Shown here piece by piece: positions 28,926 to 33,181 of a stretch of DNA of 33,181 nucleotides (position 1 is its first letter; each line of letters begins with the position of its first letter). This DNA is from Streptococcus suis (GTDB taxonomy: Bacteria; Bacillota; Bacilli; Lactobacillales; Streptococcaceae). Position numbers and translations under genes: made by a program. Location: assembly GCF_016743335.1 (NCBI RefSeq), contig NZ_WCJE01000025.1, positions 1 through 33,181 of the forward strand, given 5' to 3'. The notes under the pieces were generated by a model that was not told where the DNA came from, did no database searches, and worked only from the letters and a program-made list of their open reading frames with translations.

Positions 28926-30755
28926 ATGGAATTTTCAAAAGAAACAAGACGCTTAGCTATTGAGCGAATGCAGGATCGTCAACTTGACCTCTTGATTATC
29001 GGGGGTGGTATTACAGGTGCTGGTGTGGCTTTACAGGCAGCTGCAAGTGGCATGGAAACAGCCTTGATCGAAATGCAGGACTTTGCAGAAGGAACATCCA
29101 GCCGTTCAACAAAATTGGTTCACGGTGGTCTTCGCTACCTCAAACAATTTGACGTGGAAGTGGTATCCGATACCGTATCTGAACGTGCTGTAGTACAAAA
29201 TATTGCCCCACATATTCCAAAGCCAGACCCGATGCTCTTGCCAGTCTACGACGAGCCAGGTTCAACCTTCAGTCTTTTCCGTTTGAAAGTGGCTATGGAC
29301 CTCTATGATCTCTTGGCTGGTGTTAACAATACGGACCTTGCCAATAAGGTGTTGACAAGAGAAGAAGTGCTGGAACGTGAACCAAACTTGAAGCAAGAAG
29401 GATTGATTGGTGGAGGAGTTTATCTTGACTTCCGTAACAATGATGCCCGCTTGGTTATTGAAAATATCAAACGTGCAGCCAAGGATGGTGCCTTGATTGC
29501 CAGCCGTGTCAAAGCTGAGAAATTCATCAAAGATGAGGTTGGAAAAGTTGTCGGTATCATTGCTCGTGATTTGCTGACAGACCGCACCTTTGAAATCCGT
29601 GCGCGTTTGGTCATCAATACAACAGGACCATGGAGTGATGAAGTGCGTAATCTGGATGGAGAAGGTTCAGGCGTTCTCCAGATGCGTCCGACCAAGGGTG
29701 TGCACCTAGTTGTCGATAGCTCTCGCTTGTCTGTACCACAGCCGACTTACTTTGATACTGGCTATGCGGATGGTCGAATGGTCTTTGTCCTTCCACGTGA
29801 AAATAAAACTTATTTTGGTACGACAGATACAGACTATACTGGTGATTTGGCAAATCCAATGGTAACCCAAGAAGATGTTGACTACCTGCTTGATATTGTC
29901 AATAATCGCTTCCCAGAATCAAACTTGACCTTGGATGACATTGAGAGCGGTTGGGCAGGTCTTCGTCCCCTCTTGTCTGGAAATGGTGCTTCTGACTACA
30001 ACGGTGGAAATAATGGTAAGCTCAGCGATGGCAGCTTTAATAGCTTGATTGAAACGGTCAAAGGTTATTTGAACAATGAAAAGACACGTGACGATGTGGA
30101 ACATGATTTGACACATTTGGAAGGTAGCGTTTCTGAAAAACACTTGGATCCTTCAGCTGTATCACGTGGCTCTGCCCTTGACCGTGATGACAATGGTTTG
30201 CTGACTCTTGCTGGTGGTAAGATTACTGACTTCCGTAAGATGGCGGAAGGTGCAATTGAAAAAGTGGCAGACATTCTCAAAGAAGAACATGGTCGCAGCT
30301 TCAAACTCATCAATTCTAAGACCTATCCAGTCTCTGGTGGTGAATTGAACCCTGCAAACGTAGCAGAAGAAATCGAACATCTGGCTCAACTAGGTGTGAA
30401 GAAAGGTCTTGTCTATGATGATGCGCTTTACTTGGCAAACTTGTACGGCTCAAATGCTCCAAAAGTCTTTGCATTAAACCATAAAGTAGAAGCCGTTTCT
30501 GGCTTGAACAAGCGTGATTTGCTTTCCCTTCACTATGCTATGAAGGAAGAGATGACCTTGACTGCAGTTGACTATCTTCTTCGTCGTACCAACTACATGC
30601 TCTTTATGCGTGAGCAGTTGGATGCAGTTGCGCCTGAAATCATCAAGGAAATGGCAGCTTATTATGCTTGGTCAGAGGAAGAAGTTGCTCAACAGGAACA
30701 ATTGTTGGCAGATACACTTGTTAAGAATGATTTGACCCATTTGAAAGAAAAATAG
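28926..30755 (+). CDS. glpO: Alpha-glycerophosphate oxidase
   Basis: 609-residue FAD enzyme that oxidises glycerol-3-phosphate to dihydroxyacetone phosphate with O2, releasing H2O2, a virulence-linked product in streptococci and mycoplasmas. FAD motif IIGGGITGAGVAL near residue 20, GTSSRSTKLVHGGLRYL, and the family's TDTDYTGD and RPLLS stretches. The length and the central insert (about residues 355-400) fit streptococcal GlpO rather than the respiratory GlpD. The ATG at 28926 has AGGAAG 8 nt upstream; the GTG at 28917 overlaps the ribosome site and is rejected. 75 nt after glpK. Confidence 0.94.
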   Translation: MEFSKETRRLAIERMQDRQLDLLIIGGGITGAGVALQAAASGMETALIEMQDFAEGTSSRSTKLVHGGLRYLKQFDVEVVSDTVSERAVVQNIAPHIPKPDPMLLPVYDEPGSTFSLFRLKVAMDLYDLLAGVNNTDLANKVLTREEVLEREPNLKQEGLIGGGVYLDFRNNDARLVIENIKRAAKDGALIASRVKAEKFIKDEVGKVVGIIARDLLTDRTFEIRARLVINTTGPWSDEVRNLDGEGSGVLQMRPTKGVHLVVDSSRLSVPQPTYFDTGYADGRMVFVLPRENKTYFGTTDTDYTGDLANPMVTQEDVDYLLDIVNNRFPESNLTLDDIESGWAGLRPLLSGNGASDYNGGNNGKLSDGSFNSLIETVKGYLNNEKTRDDVEHDLTHLEGSVSEKHLDPSAVSRGSALDRDDNGLLTLAGGKITDFRKMAEGAIEKVADILKEEHGRSFKLINSKTYPVSGGELNPANVAEEIEHLAQLGVKKGLVYDDALYLANLYGSNAPKVFALNHKVEAVSGLNKRDLLSLHYAMKEEMTLTAVDYLLRRTNYMLFMREQLDAVAPEIIKEMAAYYAWSEEEVAQQEQLLADTLVKNDLTHLKEK

Positions 30756-30768
30756 AAAGAGGTGCATG

Positions 30769-31476
30769 ATGACAAATGAATTAATCGGTGAAGTACTGGG
30801 TACTGCCTTGCTGATATTACTTGGTAACGGTGTTGTAGCAGGGGTAGTACTAGATAAGAGTAAGGCCAAGGATGCTGGTTGGATTGTAATCACAATTGGT
30901 TGGGGTCTAGCAGTAGCCATGGCAGCTTTTGTGAGTGGTTTATTGGGACCTGCCCACCTCAATCCAGCTGTATCAATTGCAATGGCTTTTGCAGGAAATC
31001 TCCCATGGGCTTCTGTAGTCCCTTACATTCTTGCACAATTTATCGGAGCCTTTATCGGAAGTATCTTGGTCTACCTCATGTACAAAGATCACTATGATGC
31101 AACAGAAGACACTGGTGCTGTGTTGGCAACTTTCTCTACTGGACCTGCCATCCGCAACCTTGTTTCCAATACCATTAGCGAAGCAATCGGAACCTTTGTT
31201 TTGGTCTTGGGATTACTGGCTTTCGGTCAGTATGATTTTCCAACAGGGCTTGGCACTTTAATCGTCGGTGGTTTGATTGTATCACTCGGAGTTTCTCTTG
31301 GTGGTCCAACAGGATATGCCCTAAACCCTGCGCGTGATCTTGGTCCTCGTATCATGCATGCCATCCTTCCATTGAAGCACAAGGGCGATTCAGATTGGGG
31401 CTATGCTTGGGTACCAGTAGTTGGTCCAATCATCGGAGGCTTGCTTGCGGCTCTCCTTTATGGTCTCATTTTTTAA
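30769..31476 (+). CDS. glpF: Glycerol uptake facilitator (aquaglyceroporin)
   Basis: 235-residue MIP-family channel with six membrane helices that lets glycerol cross the membrane. The two selectivity loops are present: HLNPAVSIAM (about 64-73) and LNPARDLGPR (about 185-194), the Asp after NPAR being the glycerol-channel type. Of two adjacent ATGs I prefer the second (30769), which is 6 nt from AGAGG. Only 13 nt after glpO, and closed by a strong terminator, so it ends the operon. Confidence 0.95.
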   Translation: MTNELIGEVLGTALLILLGNGVVAGVVLDKSKAKDAGWIVITIGWGLAVAMAAFVSGLLGPAHLNPAVSIAMAFAGNLPWASVVPYILAQFIGAFIGSILVYLMYKDHYDATEDTGAVLATFSTGPAIRNLVSNTISEAIGTFVLVLGLLAFGQYDFPTGLGTLIVGGLIVSLGVSLGGPTGYALNPARDLGPRIMHAILPLKHKGDSDWGYAWVPVVGPIIGGLLAALLYGLIF

Positions 31477-31484
31477 AAAATATC

Positions 31485-31518
31485 CTTCTCTAATCAGCAA
31501 TGGTTAGGGAAGTTTTTT
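31485..31518 (+). terminator. glp operon terminator
   Basis: CTTCTCTAATCA and TGGTTAGGGAAG pair over 12 bp (three G-T pairs) with a GCAA loop, followed by six T. Confidence 0.85.
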
Positions 31519-31607
31519 ATTACTTGACTGTCAATCGTGAGCAAAAGATTGTTGTTTGTCAATAATTAGTGATAAAATAAGTCTATCAACATCAGTGAGG
31601 TCATCTT

Positions 31608-32558
31608 ATGAACAATACAGGTATTCATCACATTTCAAGCTTGGTAGGAAATATTCATCAAGCCTATCATTTTTATCATCATATACTTGGTTTGAAATTG
31701 ACCTTGAAAACTGTCAATCAAGAAGATTCAAGCATGTATCATCTCTTTTTGGGTGATGATGAAGGTCGCTTTGGAACGGAATTTACCATTTTTGATATGC
31801 CCAATCATCCTAGTCATCGGCTTGGCAGCAATCGTTTAGAACGAACCGTTTTTCTGGTTAAAGATTTTGCTGCCTTGGAATTCTGGCAGAAAAGACTGAC
31901 AGAGTTTGAAGTGGAAAACGAAGGAATTCAGGCTTTTGGAAATGGGCATATTCTGAATTTCCAAGATGAAGATGGCCAGTTGCTTGGCTTGACCTATCAT
32001 AACGCTATCGGAGAAATGTTTCCGTATAAAACAGATGAAATTCCGTCAGAATACGCTATTCTTGGCATCGCCAGTCTACATATGCGGATTCGTGAAGAAA
32101 AGGAGTTGTTATCTTTGCTGACAGAGACTTTTGGTTTTGTCGAGGAAAGTCGATTTGTCTTTGAAGATAAGATGGTGATTTCTCTTCTCTTTGACAACAC
32201 CTTCCAACATCGGCTATATTTGATACTTGACCAAGAGTCGCCAATCAGCGTGATGGGAGTCGGGGCCATTCATCATATTGCATTTGGTGTCTTAAATGAG
32301 TCCGACTTGGAAGACCTGATTAGTCGCTTAAATCTCATCAATCGTCCACATTCTGGTATCATTAATCGAGATTTCATTCATTCCTTGTACTTCCGAGCGC
32401 CCAATTATCTCATGTTTGAGGTCGCGACCATGGCTGGCGAAAGAGAGGCTACCATGCCAAGACAAGATAAGCTGCTAGATAAAGTTGAACTGTTCTTGCC
32501 AAGTTTCTTTGAAGAGGACAGACAGGAAATCGAAAAAAATCTCTCCCAACGTTATTAG
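31608..32558 (+). CDS. Double-VOC-domain protein, MhqO/ring-cleaving dioxygenase-like
   Basis: 316 residues with two vicinal-oxygen-chelate domains: the first starts GIHHISSLVGNIHQAYHFYHHILGLKL (from residue 5), the second around ASLHMRIREEKEL, with VGAIHHIAFGV near 222 and MFEVATMAGE near 265 giving the His and Glu expected of metal ligands. This layout is that of MhqO/CatE-like extradiol dioxygenase relatives that remove quinones or catechols in Bacilli. Substrate is not shown. GAGGT before the ATG; an extended -10 (TGATAAAAT, 31570-31578) lies upstream. The esterase gene follows after 12 nt. Confidence 0.85.
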   Translation: MNNTGIHHISSLVGNIHQAYHFYHHILGLKLTLKTVNQEDSSMYHLFLGDDEGRFGTEFTIFDMPNHPSHRLGSNRLERTVFLVKDFAALEFWQKRLTEFEVENEGIQAFGNGHILNFQDEDGQLLGLTYHNAIGEMFPYKTDEIPSEYAILGIASLHMRIREEKELLSLLTETFGFVEESRFVFEDKMVISLLFDNTFQHRLYLILDQESPISVMGVGAIHHIAFGVLNESDLEDLISRLNLINRPHSGIINRDFIHSLYFRAPNYLMFEVATMAGEREATMPRQDKLLDKVELFLPSFFEEDRQEIEKNLSQRY

Positions 32559-32570
32559 GAGAAATGAGAT

Positions 32571-33173
32571 ATGGATTATCGCTTTATCAAAGGGACCAGT
32601 CCCCGTCTTTTGGTCTTTTTCCACGGCACAGGTGGCAACAAGGAATCCATGCTCTTTCTCCGCCAACAGTTGGATCCAAAAGCTTCTGTCCTTTCTTTCG
32701 ATGGCAGTTGGGGTCAAGGCAGGGAAAGGCGTTTCTTTGCCCCGCTGATCGACGGTCAGTTGGATCTTGTTGATTTTGAAATGCGCTTGTCGGCTTTTCT
32801 GGATTTTTGGCAGGACTTGGACATCCGAGATTATCGTCAGATTACTTTCGTAGGTTTTTCAAACGGTGCTAATTTCATCATGGGCTTGTTGACCAAGCAA
32901 GCAAACCTGGCGGACAATTATATCTTACTCCACCCTTCGGCCTTAGGTTATGCTTTTCCTATGGAAAATGGCAGAGCAGAACTTTTATTTACGTTAGGTC
33001 AGAATGATGTGTTAATTGACCAAATGGTTCTTGAACATCTTGTAGATGACTGGCAAGCATCAGCTTTTCCCAAAGCCAACCTAGTTCGTTTTGACAAGGG
33101 ACATTTTTTAAGTCAGGATGAATTGACCTATATCAAAAATTGGTATCAAGAAAGAATAGACAAAAAGACCTGA
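32571..33173 (+). CDS. Alpha/beta hydrolase, MhqD-like carboxylesterase
   Basis: 200-residue serine hydrolase of the phospholipase/carboxylesterase family. Oxyanion stretch FFHGTGGNKES near the start, nucleophile Ser in FVGFSNGANF, Asp in LGQNDVLI and His in FDKGHFLS complete the catalytic triad. No signal peptide, so cytosolic. Paired VOC dioxygenase and esterase genes are a hallmark of mhqNOD-type quinone/catechol detoxification in Bacillus and Staphylococcus; I infer the same theme. AGGAG 8 nt before the ATG, 12 nt after the VOC gene: one operon. The gene ends 8 nt before the window does. Confidence 0.87.
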   Translation: MDYRFIKGTSPRLLVFFHGTGGNKESMLFLRQQLDPKASVLSFDGSWGQGRERRFFAPLIDGQLDLVDFEMRLSAFLDFWQDLDIRDYRQITFVGFSNGANFIMGLLTKQANLADNYILLHPSALGYAFPMENGRAELLFTLGQNDVLIDQMVLEHLVDDWQASAFPKANLVRFDKGHFLSQDELTYIKNWYQERIDKKT

Positions 33174-33181
33174 ACAAATAA

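Noticed and set aside
31524..31534. TTGAC-T-GTCAA palindrome upstream of the VOC gene as an operator
   Set aside because: Short (5-bp arms), single copy, too far from the promoter; chance is a sufficient explanation.

Overview
The window reads as chromosomal DNA of a low-GC Gram-positive lactic-acid bacterium, most likely Streptococcus (S. suis or a close relative; species is inference). The reasons are separate coaB and coaC genes, an H2O2-forming type glpO behind glpK, a lactose/cellobiose-type PTS operon in an order I recall from pneumococcus, strong GGAGG ribosome sites and many extended -10 (TGnTATAAT) promoters. There are no tRNA or rRNA genes, CRISPR arrays, insertion sequences or phage genes. 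Coding density is high and nearly every gene is intact.

Layout. 1-3610 (minus strand): phosphoglucomutase pgm, then a coenzyme A operon (coaB-coaC-ECF S component, probably a pantothenate transporter). 4001-5671: fhs. 5711-6520 (minus): PrsW-like membrane protease. 6736-8945: convergent rclA-like flavoprotein disulfide reductase and ucpA-like SDR. 9190-11256: a four-gene run (DUF5052-type lipoprotein, GNAT acetyltransferase, AlkD-like protein, DUF1905). 11297-11445: a free-standing structured small RNA with its own promoter and terminator that I do not recognise.

11549-21834 is the most interesting block: a glycyl-radical-enzyme (GRE) locus with an activating enzyme (minus), divergent DeoR- and SorC-family regulators, PTS IIA-IIB-IIC, the GRE, an FSA-type aldolase, a GldA-like protein without catalytic residues, and true gldA. 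The GRE carries Cys-x-Glu, not the Cys-Cys of pyruvate formate-lyase, so it should be a C-O-cleaving dehydratase. By comparison with what has been reported for E. coli YbiW/PflD with FsaA/FsaB and GldA, the block may import a 1,5-anhydrohexitol by PTS, open its 6-phosphate to 1-deoxyfructose-6-phosphate, split that into glyceraldehyde-3-phosphate and hydroxyacetone, and reduce hydroxyacetone to 1,2-propanediol. Two near-identical palindromes (TGCACAAAWGTGCA) lie exactly 36 bp upstream of the -35 boxes of the PTS and GRE promoters, pointing to one shared regulator.

22004-24088: asd and dapA of the aspartate/lysine pathway, preceded by a possible leader RNA. 24302-27107: a Nox-like flavoprotein lacking its redox cysteine, overlapping a large helix-turn-helix regulator. 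27336-31476: glpK-glpO-glpF for glycerol, behind a good cre site; GlpK keeps the His232 that HPr phosphorylates in relatives. 31608-33173: an MhqO-like double-VOC protein and an MhqD-like esterase.
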